A stretch of 64,000 nt of DNA from Lyophyllum atratum (taxonomy: Eukaryota > Basidiomycota > Agaricomycetes > Agaricales > Lyophyllaceae), in the NCBI GenBank assembly GCA_014905825.1, contig JACGCN010000003.1, forward strand, positions 1,674,001 to 1,738,000, read 5' to 3'. The notes under the pieces were generated by a model that was given only the letters and a program-made list of their open reading frames with translations, was not told the origin of the DNA and ran no database searches. Within the stretch, counting starts at the first letter, position 1; every line of letters begins with the position of its first letter. Of the stretch, positions 33,720-46,189 are shown piece by piece. Position numbers and translations under genes: made by a program.

Positions 33720-34159
33720 GAGAAAAAGACAAGGCTGCTAAAGTAGACGGAAAGGGGACCGTTCAATGACTGGCCTTTACTATTAGCAACGTTCTTCACG
33801 GATTGTTGACAGGTTGCAACGTGACTTTGTTTGTTCCTGGTCCTTAGCGTACTACGAAGTATAAGGGGACCCACATGAATCTGGTGCCGTGCTTAATACG
33901 ATATACAAGTCTACGTGACTTGACATACATATCAAGTCAGATTAAGTTGTCGAAGGCTATGCGGAATGAAGTGCAGACGTTCAACTAAGATAGTTTTCAC
34001 TAAGCTTTGCCTCTATACGAAATAAGACGAAATATGGTAAGTTCACGAGGGCGAAAGGCATCCTCCCGTGGAGCAAAATCAGCAACAAATGCGAAAATGC
34101 CAAAATCAGTAGGTATCTAGTGAATATGAGACGCCATACCCATCATATATAGTGTGATA
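33720..34159. other. intergenic, nothing recognised
   Basis: About 440 bp upstream of the FunK1 ATG, presumably its promoter. No coding frame recognised. Confidence 0.4.
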
Positions 34160-34720
34160 GTGTCAATGTTAGGCTGACTCGCTTTCTGAAGCCGAATGTA
34201 ACATCCAAATGATGATGTCCATCTTCGAGCTCTCGAGCACGGATGATCAGGTCTTGTACATGCGCCAACAGGGAATCCAGGCGATTAACGCAGGGAAAGG
34301 AAATGGTCCTTCTACAGCGCACGTAGTTCTTGGAATACGTCCGATATCATTGTGTGCGATCGCCGGCGGGGTTATATGGCAGCCCCTGTAGTTGACCCGA
34401 CCATTGGGAATATGCATTGATATGCATTTGCGAGTCACGCTCAGGCTACGCGCAAGCTGATCAACGGGAGGTGCTACCGCCAACAATCATATGTCAGTGT
34501 AGTAGCGAAACGTATGACTGTGGCATCGATGCTGGAAAGCGGTGTGTGCGTCGGCTTTGTGCCAGGGTCTGGGAAGAGATGGGAACAATGAAGGACAGGG
34601 ATGCGTGAGCACTGAGATGAAACTTCTGCGTATAGGCTTGGAAGCGAAGATAGTCGAGGCGGTGATGATCTTCAAATTTTGGATTCGGCACGCTGCACAA
34701 GCTGAGGGACAGCTACTTCG
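34160..34720 (-). pseudogene. decayed N-terminal/middle copy of the HxxxD acyltransferase
   Basis: 34165-34285 matches 26930-27050 of the intact gene, and 34330-34700 matches about 27715-28050, at clearly high DNA identity (for example GTAGTTGACCCGACCATTGG near 34389 and 27772). The roughly 660 bp between those two stretches, including the HxxxD motif, is deleted. Frames are broken, with readable pieces such as VAPPVDQLARSL and DHHRLDYLRF. It has the same orientation as the intact gene, with the FunK1 gene and a MITE lying between. Confidence 0.85.
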
Positions 34721-35250
34721 AGGTAGCAAGTCTAGAGCAGTGGAATTTTGTTCCTTTGCGAGAAGGGAGTAAGGAAGGACGCGATGCGAACCAATGTACG
34801 TATAGTTGAGTGCATCGGGGTCGCCGTGGATGAATGGAGTAGATTTCATTGACCACGCCTTCGAATTAATCGACGGCAAACAGCCAATCCTTCTGGCCAT
34901 CTGGTCCAGAACGTCGCTGTGAGAAATGGGCTGACTGGAAAACGATGCCTTCGTTTTGCCTTCGCTATCGAAAGTCACACCACGGCTGAGATTAAGAACC
35001 CCCATTTGAGTCCGGGGGAGTAATATCAGACACATGGGAAATATGAAGAAAAGATCCACACAATGGAACCCACTGGAAAAACTCTGGCATTTCGCTCACG
35101 TCAGCGGATCGCTATCGTCGAGTACATCAAACGGAGCGCCCTGTTCTGGTTTCCGTCACCAAGGGTACAAATAGAATGCCGAGGTTGCAGCGAGGGATAC
35201 ATATAAGAATGCCACGAATGTCGAGAGGCATCGCAACGAACATCGTGACA

Positions 35251-36125
35251 ATGTTTCCACTAGTCCTCTTTGCATATTTCGCAGGCGCCAGTGCGATGGC
35301 GTTCGAAAGTCGAGCAGTTGGCGGTTATATCCAGAATCCTTCAGGGGCAGCATCGTTTACAATGTACACCGGTTGCGGTGCGCCAGGTAGAGTGATGATC
35401 CGAAGAATGTGGTATAAAGCGTTGAAATAACATCCATAGCGTGCGGAAAGACTGCCAGTGGATTCACTGCAGCGATAAACCAGCTCGCATTCGGTTCTGC
35501 CCCAGGACTGGGCGCTGGCGACGCATGTGGTCGTTGCTTCTCCCTCACAGGAACATCTGACCCGTTCTCGCCTTCGTTCCCGGGTCCCTTCCACTCCATT
35601 GTTGTCAAAGTGACAGATCTCTGGTATGTGTCTCCATTTGACGAGGCTAAACGACTGCTAACTGAACGTGAATAGCCCCGTAACTGGAAATGTCGTAAGT
35701 TGGCTGGTTCATGACTCGTCATGAGCTTGCAAGCGGTGTCTAACGTGGCTCTAGGAATGGTGTGGGCAAAGGACGAGCAGCCAGAATAATCAACACGGAA
35801 AGCCGTTTCAGTAAGTTTGGCAGTCAATTTGTCGTGATCTGTGTGGTGTATAACGTTGGGTGTATAGCTTCGATATTTGCCAGGATACGGGAGGCGCTAG
35901 CGCCTTCTTCCCATCCGGCCACGGTGCCCTCACGGGAACCTTCACAGAAGTGTCGTGTAGCCAGTGGTCCGGAAGTGATGGTGGGTCTCTTTTCAACGGC
36001 GCCTGCCTCAGCGGAGAAACAGCAGGGAATTGGCCGGCGACAGGATGCGGGAATAAGGGTATGTCAAATGGCTCGGCCAGAATCATTTACTGAATTGAGC
36101 GGTTATTACAGGAACCGCGCCTTGA
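35251..36125 (+). CDS. secreted GH45-like / endoglucanase V-like protein (double-psi barrel)
   Basis: MFPLVLFAYFAGASAMA is a signal peptide. Six exons give ASFTMYTGCGAPACGKTASG, GAGDACGRCFSLTG, HSIVVKVTDLCPVTGN and WCGQRTSSQNNQHGKP. HFDICQDTGGASAFFPSGHG, CSQWSGSD and NWPATGCGNKGTAP follow. The cysteine-rich DPBB fold and DxCxxC motifs match Agaricomycete GH45-subfamily proteins related to expansins. Cellulase activity versus wall loosening cannot be decided from this. An in-frame ATG at 35176 would lengthen the N-terminus, but the one at 35251 places the signal peptide correctly. Confidence 0.9.
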
Positions 36126-36259
36126 TATCACAGCGATGGAAGTGTCGGGTCATAGGGGATTGCATAGTCATTCGAATTTAGTTTCCGAATTCGTTGTAGC
36201 ATCATGGGGTTGAGCTTCGGCCAAGTATAGGTCGTTCTTGGATAGAAAAAAGGGGTTAG

Positions 36260-37630
36260 CTAGAAATAAAGGTTCGAACATGGAAGATCGAACCTATTCT
36301 CCTTGGGTAAAAGTGGTTTATTGAGGAAGGTCCGCCAATTAGGTCCGGCTCCCAAGTCATAGATCCTTTCGTTCGGAAGAACTGGGTATACACACCCGTA
36401 TAAGATATTGCCTTGGGCTCTGCTTGGCGGGAGACAAACCAGCAAGCTGCGACGATCCGTTTTGGCTCGTGGGGTAAGTTGTTCAACAGAAGTGGTCCCC
36501 AGAAGGATGGTTCTTGTTGCTATAATTGCTAAGCCCTTGTCCAGTGAGAGTCAATATTCGGCAACAACCTGCATAGCGCATCACTACTCACCAAAGCGAA
36601 AACAGACATCAGGGCGGCGGAAAGGACTACGGCAAGTATTCTGAGATGAGGTTCTTCGATGATCGCGACGACCTCGAGGAGCTGCCAAGATCCTAAAGCC
36701 TAGGACTGTGCCCCAAATCCACCGGCCGAAAGGTCCACCAAAGAAAATCCATGACCCATACCAATCCCACCAAAGTTTTCTCGCCCATGGGTCGTTCTTT
36801 GATACGCTGAGTGCTGAGGAAACATGCCGCTGCAAAACATGTGCAATGGGGGCAGCAGCGAAGGTAAAGGTGACAGGAGTGGCGTATAAAAGAGTCAAAA
36901 ACGCCTTCATCCGGGACGTGGTAACACAGTTTCCCAGCTAAACTTGACATGCATCAGCATTGCGAAGGTGTAAGAAGTGTCCGCGAAGGCGGTGAGTACC
37001 CAAGGGCAATGGTGGTCAAATCCGACGCGACACACGCCGCATGTCGAACAATGATGTGTTCTAGGTGGTTTCCACGCGCCTTTGCAATCCTCCTTCTGAC
37101 ACACTGGTAAATCTCCTTCTGTGTTTATGCACTGATATGGCTCGGACAAGGCCGACTTGTCTGGTAAAGGAAGGCAAGGAACGTTATGACTTCTGCGGCC
37201 TCTGCATAGCGAAATATATAGGATGGCGACTGTGGACAACAACATGCTGACAGTTACAATATAAAGGCCTGTTAATCAGTGATGGGGTTAGCCTAACAGG
37301 AATGTAGACGGACTGTTGACACTCACCACCCCATGTCCACAAGCCGCGATGAACCACCAGCCAGGAAACTTGAAATGGGATATCAGTGAGGAACTCTTTT
37401 GAGAAATGAAGATGTTCGTTCACAGCCAACATTGAAGGTCGCCACATACCAGCCGTATCTGAAGATCGTGTGGCTGAGTGAGCGAAGGACCAAAGTTACT
37501 GATCATGACTCTATCCCAATACACACCCAATCATCCACAAAACCGCAATCTGAACAAGGGACTCGGCAGCCCTTTGGGGTCTACGACTCATACAGTAGTG
37601 GTATGGCGGAGTGGATAAAGTCTGTGACAT
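36260..37630 (-). CDS. DHHC-type protein S-palmitoyltransferase
   Basis: Adds palmitate to cysteines of membrane-associated proteins. The cysteine-rich domain [35 protein letters not shown] carries the active-site DHHC and is followed after an intron by [20 protein letters not shown]. Hydrophobic helices include [20 protein letters not shown] before the domain and [20 protein letters not shown] after it. The C-terminal [13 protein letters not shown] and [18 protein letters not shown] are family-typical. A shift of frame near 36665 (between GFRILAAP and [10 protein letters not shown]) needs a 34-nt intron or a one-base indel. The start region is short and its intron borders tentative. Confidence 0.82.
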
Positions 37631-37683
37631 GGTAGGACCAATGGTCACAAGTTCGGTTGAAGTGGGGCTGAGCAATCGCAACC

Positions 37684-38485
37684 ATGTCAATCTACGAGCG
37701 TCCATCACCCTTGTCGGGTGGATGTGGCAGCTGGCTGTGCATCAGCTATTTCACTGCGCTCGACGCCGTTACTTTTTCCCCTCCTTGTACTACTCATGTT
37801 ATCATTCCCAGCTCCCAGGTGGCGGGCCGCCCTTACCTCGGTGACAGTCCAGAAAACCGGTCGCCCCGCAGGTTCGCGTTTCGGTCGTACTGCGAGCCTC
37901 ATCGTTCCAAGAGTCTACCTCTCTGATGCCTTCACGGCACGCGACGAAGCAGAACTCATTCGACTCGGAATTACTCATGTAATTTCGGTTCTGGAATACA
38001 ACCCCACCATCCCTGATATTATACCAGAAGAGCGCAAGCTTCATATTCGACTTGCAGACCAGCCAAATGCTGATATTCTGTCTCATCTGCCCGAGACTAC
38101 CCAGTTTATAACTCTAGCACTTGCGGAAAACGAGGCAAATAAAGTGCTAGTGAGTAACGTCTTGATGCTTCGTGAATGGCCTCGGGATAAAATGATACAG
38201 GTTCACTGCTTCCAAGGGATCAGCCGCAGCGCGACCGTAGTTTGCGCCTACCTCATAGCGTCATGTGGCATGCTATCCATAGAGACTCTTGAATACACGC
38301 AGGCCAAGCGCGGAATTGTCTGTCCAAATAGCGGGTTCAGACAGCAATTGGACACATACGCCGAAGGTTTCGTCGGGGGACGGAAAGCCCAGGGGGTCAC
38401 TCGGGTTGCCAAGATGGGTGGAGATATTGCAGAACGTATACGTCAATTGAGATCTGCATCTTTGCCGCGGCATCGACAGAATTGA
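37684..38485 (+). CDS. dual-specificity protein phosphatase
   Basis: The catalytic signature VHCFQGISRSATVVCAYL (HCxxGxxRS) is present, with the general acid region LADQPNADILSHL before it. ASLIVPRVYLSDAFTARDEAEL and GITHVISVLEYNP form the typical DUSP N-terminal fold, and a tail of about 50 residues follows. One intron of 48 nt (about 38150-38199) lies just before the active-site VHC and is open in frame, so it can be mistaken for coding. The N-terminus before GSRFGRTAS is uncertain; 37684 is the nearest upstream ATG and may need a 34-nt intron. Only about 53 bp separates it from the divergent DHHC start. Confidence 0.83.
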
Positions 38486-38712
38486 AGATGACGCTGGCTA
38501 GATTCACAAATTGGAAGATATATGGCCAGTTTCGTGGAAACAGGATCCATCAATGATGCGGGGACTAGATACCTGAAGGGATCGACATGATATGACAGTG
38601 ATTAGTAGTTGTAATTGCTTCTGGAATGGGAAGCATCCATCCTCAATGCGAAATAAGACAGTCGTGACGGACCGCGAGAGCTTAGCTTCCTGGCTCAACA
38701 TACAGTCCTGGA

Positions 38713-39566
38713 TCATAAATCGGGATTGAGATCCAGATCCAAATCGAAGAACTGTGGTTGAGGACCGCGCAGATCGTGCCGGTAGACGTTTGCACCATGC
38801 TGTTGATCTGCCTCGGTGGCTTTTGGTGAAACCGTTGGTGCTGTTAAATAGGAGTTTAGTGGAAGAAAAACAGGGCTAGCAGCTTCTCTTACGCCGTCCA
38901 ACAGAATGTGTTTCCCCAAGCAGCCCCAAAGGAGCTTCCGCGTTGAGGCGGCCTCGGCGCATTTTCTCTTCGTTTGGAAACGGCGGGAAGAATAATGGTG
39001 GCGGAGGTTGTCCCGGTAAACTAAGATCCGGCATATTTGGCGGTGCAGATGTGAACGCGCTGATACTCTGAGCATAGGCTAGTAGTTCAGGGTAGGGTAT
39101 CGCGGCTAAAGGTGGAAAATTAAGAACAGGCATCAGATAAACAACAAACGTTCTGTGCTACCTTTCTTAGCTTCTCAATGGCCTTTGTCCTCTCCTCTCC
39201 TTCTTCTATCATTTCCTCCAGCTCTCTCTTACCAGCCTCCAGTGCTGATGCGATCTTCCGCCACTCGGTTTCGAGGTCAAGTATATCCTGCTCTAACGCG
39301 TCTATTCTGCGCTGCTTAATCTGATGCTTGTGTGCCAGATTGACTGCAGATGATAGGGCCTTGTCACAGGCTAAAAACGCGGAAAGCGGGGGCGCAGGTG
39401 GTGGCTTCGTTTGAATCGGCGACAGCGACAAGAAAAGGGTGTGAGATAATGCCTGGAGCTCATTCAAGGGGGCAAGTAAGATGGAAGACATAGATGACGG
39501 TGGTTCATTTTTAGCCTGTGGCCTGGATGGACCTGCGACTGCGTTTGTGTGGCTGGCCTGCGACAT
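38713..39566 (-). CDS. MED4: Mediator complex subunit 4
   Basis: RNA polymerase II Mediator, middle module. From ATG 39566: MSQASHTNAVAGPSRPQ, LLAPLNELQALSHTLFLSL, then a long coiled coil (RRIDALEQDILDLETEWRKI through EEGEERTKAIEKLRK). The MED4 core AAIPYPELLAYAQSISAFTS follows, then FPPFPNEEKMRRGRLN and an ending FFDLDLDLNPDL. Three exons. Length about 240 residues fits fungal MED4. Divergent from the CLC channel gene, 124 bp away. Confidence 0.86.
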
Positions 39567-39690
39567 GGCTGAACATGAGAAGAGGAAGTGGTGTTTGGCA
39601 CGGCCTTTCGGAACAAATACATGTCCAGCTCGGAACGAAACCTGCATGGCGACAGGTACCTGCATCGACTAAGGCCATTTTTGACCTGTT

Positions 39691-42600
39691 ATGCCCTCGG
39701 AGAGGTCTATGCCTCGAAACGAACAAGCGCACATCGAGGAAGAACTCTATGAACTGACCGAAGACGGTCGCTTACCGTCGAGTGCGGACACCAAACTTCC
39801 ACGGAAATATGAAGACGGCAGTTCAATTGACTGGTTGCACGAGGAGGCTGTTGAACGCGAAAGGACCCATGCCTTGAGAGCACAAGCTGGCGCCCGTGGG
39901 CTTCTGTTTCCATTAATCGAATCGGCGCGCCTATGGTTCGTAGTGATCATGGTTGGCCTAGGAATCGGGATTACCGGCGCGTGGCTAGACGTTTTGGTGA
40001 AGTGGTAAGTTCTTCTGACACGGGATTTCGCTGGTACTCACCATGTAAATGTGCTGCATAGGCTTGGTGATCTTCGGGAAGGACATTGTTCATATGGTTT
40101 CTTCTACAATCAAGTAGCATGTTGCAGTGGCCTGGATCGTACGTCTGCCTCTCCCTTGACAATATGCCCGCTAATCACTCTACAGCTGGCGAGAAGTGCA
40201 GGGAATGGATAACATGGAGTGAATTCCTTCATGTACGGTCCATCTTCCTGCAGTCGTTGTTGCAGAGTTTCATCTACGTTGTTCTTGCAGTGAGTCAGTC
40301 CTACATCACTCCTTTCCTGTCCTCATTACATTTTCGCATTCTAGATCGCGTTCGCGGGGAGTGCTGCGTTATTAGTTGAGAGTTACGCCCCATAGTGAGT
40401 TCGCCAGGTCATAAGTTTTTCATGTCCAAATTCAAGCCGTCCCTAGCGCTTTTCACACTGGAAGTAAGCATGTCATCTACGTGCCACTTGTCCACATTCT
40501 AATTGCGTTCTTTACAGTTCCGGAAATCAAAGCGGTATGCAGTTTGTGCTGAGTTCTCGCACAAATACTGACAGCGAACAGATTCTTGGAGGCTATGTTT
40601 TTGATTCCTTCCTTTCACCTTGGACCTTGATCATCAAGGCTGTTGGTCTAGCCCTCGCGGTTGCCTCAGGTTTATCGTTAGGCAAGGAGGTTGGTTGTCC
40701 GACGTGCTGCGCGTTATCTTGTTGCATCTGATAGGTTTATCTGGATCTTTCAAGGGACCCCTCGTCCATGTTGCATGCTGCATGGCATTTGGACTTTCTC
40801 GACTCTTCAAGCAATTCAGACACAATGAAGGTACAACTTTTTGTACAAAGCATAGAGTAGACGCTTACCTGGCTTTTATCCAAGCCCAAAAAAGAAAGTT
40901 ATTGGCCGCAGCGGCTGCAGCAGGAGTGTCCGTTGCTTTTGGTAGTCCTCTAGGGGGTGTGCTATTCGGGCTTGAAGGTATAAGGGTAGACCAGAAAGTT
41001 CAGTTTCGTACCCTTCTGATTCGTTTTCTAGAACTGGATACCTTTGCAGATGAGACTGATGTTATGTGGAGAGCTTTTGTAGCATCTGCCATCGCAGCTG
41101 TCTCGCTGCAGTGGGTCAATCCGTTCGGAACTGCGAAGCTCGTCCTGTTTCAGGTGAGATGGTTTTAAAATACAAGATATCTGGTCTGATGGCCTGTAGG
41201 TCAACAATACAGTCGACGTTTGGCGTGCCTTTGAGCTGGTAAACGCCTGTCGTAGTCACCGCCATTACCATCCTAATATGATTTTAGATTCCTTGGCTTG
41301 GTCTCGGTATTCTCGGTGTACGTTTTCTTCTTTCTTATATAAAATATCGTCACCTCACCACGTACTAGGGTGTACTGGGCTCCCTGTTGATAAAACTGAA
41401 CGTCGAAATCGCACTGTACCGGAGAAAACAGCTACTTGAACGATTGGCCAGTCTTAGAGGTCGTATGTGTCAGTGCCATTACAGCTGGAATAAGTTATCT
41501 CGTGTGTCCACTCTCCCAAATACAAATCTGCCCATTTAAATAACATCTCATTGTAGGTCGTCTTCTCCAGGCAGGTTACAAGACTTATCTGGATCACAAG
41601 CGACTTATGGTTTTTGTAGGGTTCCAGCTTCGGAATTAGTCGCAAATCTCTTCCAAGAGTGCGACACATCGAGACCTGACTATCATGGGCTTTGCAAGTA
41701 TGTGACGCCCTCCGTGGAACCTTACAAGTTCTGTTAACTATCCGCAGTCCGACGGCCATGTGGGAGAACATATTTCTACTCATCCTAACCGCCATCATCA
41801 AGATTGGCCTTACTGCTTGGACGTTTGGTATGATGGTAAGACCTCAAGTTTACAACACATTCTCCTTTTCTCATATATATTACATCCCCCCAGATACCAG
41901 CTGGTATCTTCTGCCAACAATTGCCATCGGTGCATGCTTGGGTCGCGCCGTCGGGTTACTGACGTGAGTTTAATTGTGTCAGTTGATGATACAAAGTCTC
42001 AGTCGCAAACTAGTCAAGGCCTATATCGCGCATATCCGACAGCATGGATTTTCCTGTCTTGTCCTCCTGACCCATCCGAGAGGTGTATATCCCCGGGATT
42101 CTATGCAGTCCTGGGTGCATCTGCAATGTTGGGCGGTGTTACTCGAATGACAAGTGAGCACACTTGGCATTGCTGCTGTCCTGAACATCAGCTAACAACA
42201 TGTTTACTGGTCGCTCCGTCCAGTCTCCTTAGTTGTAATTGTGTTCGAGGTATACGAGCCGCCATGTTTCACGCTGTGTTCACTTTGCTAAACTCTGGCT
42301 CTGTAGTTGACTGGAGCTCTTTCGCACGTCCTCCCCATTATGATTTGTGTCATGACTTCCAAATGGGTTGGTGATGCTATGGGCAAAGACGGCATTTACT
42401 CGGTCTGGATCGCCATGCGCAATTACCCTTGGCTACCACCAGTTGACTATCACGACAAAGGTGAAACTGGAGCTGACATCATGAAGCCCCTGGAAAGGCT
42501 AGTCGTCATCGACGATGAACAGTTGTCGACTAGAGACCTCGGTATGCCTTGAAAATAAAACTTCTATACGCTCGGAACTGATATCTGTTGACAGAGAACC

Positions 42601-43120
42601 TTTTGGAAAAGTACACTTACGATGGTTTCCCAGTGGTGCGGCAACGACAGTTGATTGGGTTTGCGACTCGAGACAGGGTCAAGGAAGCTCTAGGTGAATA
42701 TCTACGCGCATTCGAGGATCTCCGCCTGCTGAATGAGAAGCAGAGATGTTGGCCCCTGAGGATGTCTCCGATGTAAGAAAGAAGTGTTCATTCTCTATCC
42801 GGGACTCCCTCCTACCAGAAGCGAGTCGAATCAACCTCTCAGTGTGCCTCGAGGAGGCCGTACTGCAGCTTCGAAAGGAGGTCCCACAAGAACTTGTCGT
42901 GAACATGTTTCAGAAACTGGTACGTCCATGTCTTCAGCAGATGTGGTGATCTTGACATTAACTTCCATAGAATCTACGTCGCGTCTTGTTTACTCATACT
43001 GGCGAGTTGATGGGGATGACGACGAAGGCTGACGTGGTCCTGTTATTGACCAGGCATTTCCCTCACACTGCCGCTCTATCGCAACGGCCTCCCGATCCAT
43101 CATGGCAGACAACATCATAG
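39691..43120 (+). CDS. CLC-family chloride channel / H+-Cl- exchanger (Gef1 type)
   Basis: About 18 exons. The N-terminal cytosolic region is [20 protein letters not shown]. Selectivity motifs are HTGIPEIKAIL (GSGIP equivalent with Ser to Thr), [12 protein letters not shown] (gating glutamate present, split by an intron) and MMIPAGIFLPTIAIG (GxFxP). Other conserved blocks are [17 protein letters not shown] and LQWVNPFGT. The C-terminal CBS pair ([20 protein letters not shown] and [20 protein letters not shown]) ends with [15 protein letters not shown]. It probably acts in Golgi, endosome or vacuole acidification and ion balance. The ATG at 39691 is the first in frame. Exon borders inside are approximate. 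Confidence 0.9.
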
Positions 43121-43313
43121 GATGCCGGATACTGATTTTCCTTGAGTCTAGTGGTAGCGGCAGCAGTTCAGAGACTCATACATTGTATTTTACTCACAAT
43201 CCGTACATGGAGTAATGTTGTATTCGTTACACATCCGAAATACAGATAAAAACAAAAACAGAGCAATTAATCCTCTGGTGATGTGGTCCATCCCCGTGAA
43301 TCCATAAAATAGC

Positions 43314-45416
43314 TCAGTGTGCCTCAGGGTTGCCTTCCTCGTCCTCGTCCTCGTACTCCTCGTCCTCATATTCGTCGTCTTCACACTCTTCCATAGACTC
43401 CTTCAGCTTGTGGCACAGACCGTTCAGCCAACTATATCAATAGATGAATGTCGAGAACGTACCATCTCAACGAGCTCATGACATTCGTTTAGATGCGCCA
43501 TGAGTATGCCCTGGCCTTCTGGGATAGAACCGTCGACTCCGATGAATTTCCCATCTTGACGCATGGTGTCGATTTGGAAAAGGGCTAGTTGATACTATGG
43601 TCCAAATACGTAAGAGAAGGAACATCAAGACGAACGACCGGTCAGCGAACCGGTCAGCAGATATTCTAAACGCGAATAGGAATATGGAACGAGGATATTA
43701 CGCACCGGGTAGAGGTCGCGAGGATTGAACGGCCCACCGAATTTAAGAACCTCGTTGAGGCACTTCTTGACGGTCGACAATTTATTGGCCTAGTTAGAAA
43801 CATGAGTAAAATAGCGAAGCTACACATAGCCAGAAACGTACTACTGGCATCAGTTCCTCCGAAACTGGCTCACTCGAGGACAATAGGCGGTAGATTAGGC
43901 CGTAGCACCGCCTTAAAAGGTATAAAAGCACCTAGTACCAGACATTTATGACAACTCTGCGTGATCAGAGTTATGAAGACGTACATATTGTCCCTCCCGG
44001 GCGAGTCCCCTCGGAGTCGACAAACTTGCCATCAACACGCATCTTGTCTATCTCCTGTAAACTCAAAGAATAGTTCCATAGGTCGGTTTCTCTAAGGGTC
44101 CACCGATGAGTGAGCACTAGACTCTCCAACTCGGCACGAATTTCGCTGAGTCTGTCATAGATCGGTTTGAGGGACGTGGCCACATGTTTGGATTCGTCGT
44201 TTGCTTTGATTTCTTGGGCGATCTCAAAGCATTCTTCAAGCAATGAGGAACATAGGGCTTGCGAAGAAGGCACTATGCCACCAGGTCCAAGGAAATTGCC
44301 ATCGACTCGCGCCCTGTCGGGATAAACAAGGAGGGATAGAGCAAGTCAGTAACAGCGGCAAGAAGGTAACGCGTTGAAAGGGAATAGTGGTGACAGACTT
44401 GGGAATAAGTACTCAACGATTCTATCTTCCGTAGTTCCTCCTGCAGTGGCTTAAGTTCTGCTTTATGCGATCCTTCCTTTGCTGCCAAAGCCACCAGTTG
44501 CCGCGGATGGTTACGAGTTTCTGATGGATCGGAACAAGCTCGACTGAAAGGACGGATAAAGACTCCTGAAGTGACCGCACGATTGCCTCTGCCGGTAACA
44601 AGAATGCGCGTCGATGGTAAGATACCAAGAAGTGACGAAAGATACAAAAGACGTAAACCGTACCGCATTCGTTCAGCTGACGTTCAAGGAGTTTGATCAG
44701 AGGTTTGGGGTGCTTTCCGCATTCGCCGTCGTGCTGGATGATATTGCGCAATTCGCCTAGCCGTCGATGGAAGGGTGCAAGGTCGGATTCATTGTACAGC
44801 GCCGATTCGTTCATGTGATTGAGAATTTGCTGCGGAATCAAGATTCGGGGATGAGTCATGACCGTTGAGAGAGGAAGAAAATGGGGTTGGATAGAGCGCC
44901 TTTACGCGCCGGATAGACGTGTATCTGAATAACATTTGCTCACCCGCATGGAGGCTATTTGGCAGTATGTCGCCAGAGTATCCTTGGTCTTCCCGATAGT
45001 GAGATAGAACAAAGAAAGTAGACTGAAGACATCGGACAGTGTCGTGTCCAGTCGGTTGTTGTAAGTGGTATTATCATCTCGTACATCGTTTAGTCTCGTC
45101 ACTGGAACCGATATTGAGCAAATGACAGCCGAGAACCGATAGCAAGCGCACCTTGTTTGACGACTGCTTGATATAGAGAATTGACATCTGAAGCCTTAAC
45201 ATACTCGGCGCGATTCTTCTTCAATGCTGTCAGTCTATTGCGTATACTAGAGGCAAGGTCATCAGCTAGAGGTAGGTCGACGCTCAGATGTAAGATGCGC
45301 ACTTTATTACTGCCTCAAGAATAGGGAGTTCTAGCAGCATGACGACATTATTAGTGGCAAGGCAAGTGGTTGCTGACGGGAACATGCAGACCTTCCTGGG
45401 GTACAGTTGCAGCCAT
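43314..45416 (-). CDS. DUF2408 family protein
   Basis: A conserved fungal protein of unknown function with repeated helical DUF2408 units. From ATG 45416: MAATVPQEELPILEAVI, then IRNRLTALKKNRAEYVKASD, LSLFYLTIGKTKDTLATYCQ and HMNESALYNESDLAPFHRRL. VRSLQESLSVLSVELVPIHQ, two paired VDG-F blocks (ARVDGNFLGPGG and MRVDGKFVDSEG) and DTMRQDGKFIGVDGSIPEGQ follow. The C-terminus is very acidic, rich in DEYEDEE. Many short introns. One-base shifts are needed near 44503 (between LVTIR and QLVALAAKEG) and near 43990 (RPGG to QYVLLYLLRRC). I recall no experimental function. Confidence 0.85.
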
Positions 45417-45661
45417 GAAACAGGCTGATAGTCTATAATGGAGCGTAGGGATGAAGGGTCAATGGCAAGTTCTGCACAAAGTACCAGTACAAGTCACCCT
45501 TTCGAATAATTACTGCCTTCATGGGGTTTCGTTTTTGGATTCTCACGGTCATTCAACCCTCTCGGTGACCACGATGATCATTAATTATAATTATGCCTGG
45601 ACACCTGATAGGCGTACAATAATCATTTCGCTCCCAACCTTCACGCGTAAAGCGCGTGCCA

Positions 45662-46189
45662 ATGGACGGTCTCAAAGCAGGTCAGTTGCTTTTGCTCTGC
45701 AAGGGTAGCTCAGCACTCACAGATCCGTGAAGGCATTGGATAGGCTCCGAGCGGAGGTGGACAAGGGCGCATCGCGACGCAAAGACGCTGACGGCCGGAG
45801 CAAGATACTGGCGACCGAGCTGACAGAAAAAGACCAAGAGCTCGATACCCTTCGTCAAAGACTAGACTTAACAAGACAATTCCTCGCTCTCGCCGCAAAG
45901 TGGCACGACACGCGGAGTATCCTTCAGGAGGATGCCGAGAAGTAGTCATCGATTATATGAGACCTTCATCAGTGAAAGCTTATTCGCGTCAGGATTGCGC
46001 TAGCGAATGCGAAAGCGGAACAGTTCAGTGAAAAGCTTGGGCGTGTCGAACACGAGAGGGATGCGTTCGAGGCCCGATATCTGGTAAGTTTCGCGTCCGC
46101 AGCGGTTTATCACGCGTAGGCTGAAGATTGTCTGTCGTATCCAGGACATGCAAGCCCAATGTCAAGCATTGGAAGCGCAGCCTGAATGA
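45662..46189 (+). CDS. tropomyosin-like coiled-coil protein, possibly decaying paralogue
   Basis: Readable blocks are LDRLRAEVDKGASRRKDADG, TELTEKDQELDTLRQRLDL and, after an intron, ALANAKAEQFSEKLGRVEHE, RDAFEARYL, DMQAQCQALEAQPE. Each aligns in order with the tropomyosin gene downstream (MNQLRTEADNAVTRAEEAEA; RDQEITSLQHRLGV; VDVKAEHFERQVQRVEQERD). The first exon is uncertain: ATG 45662 with a GTCAGT donor does not join the next block cleanly. Either a specialised or a decaying copy. Same orientation as tropomyosin, 285 bp upstream of it. Confidence 0.6.
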
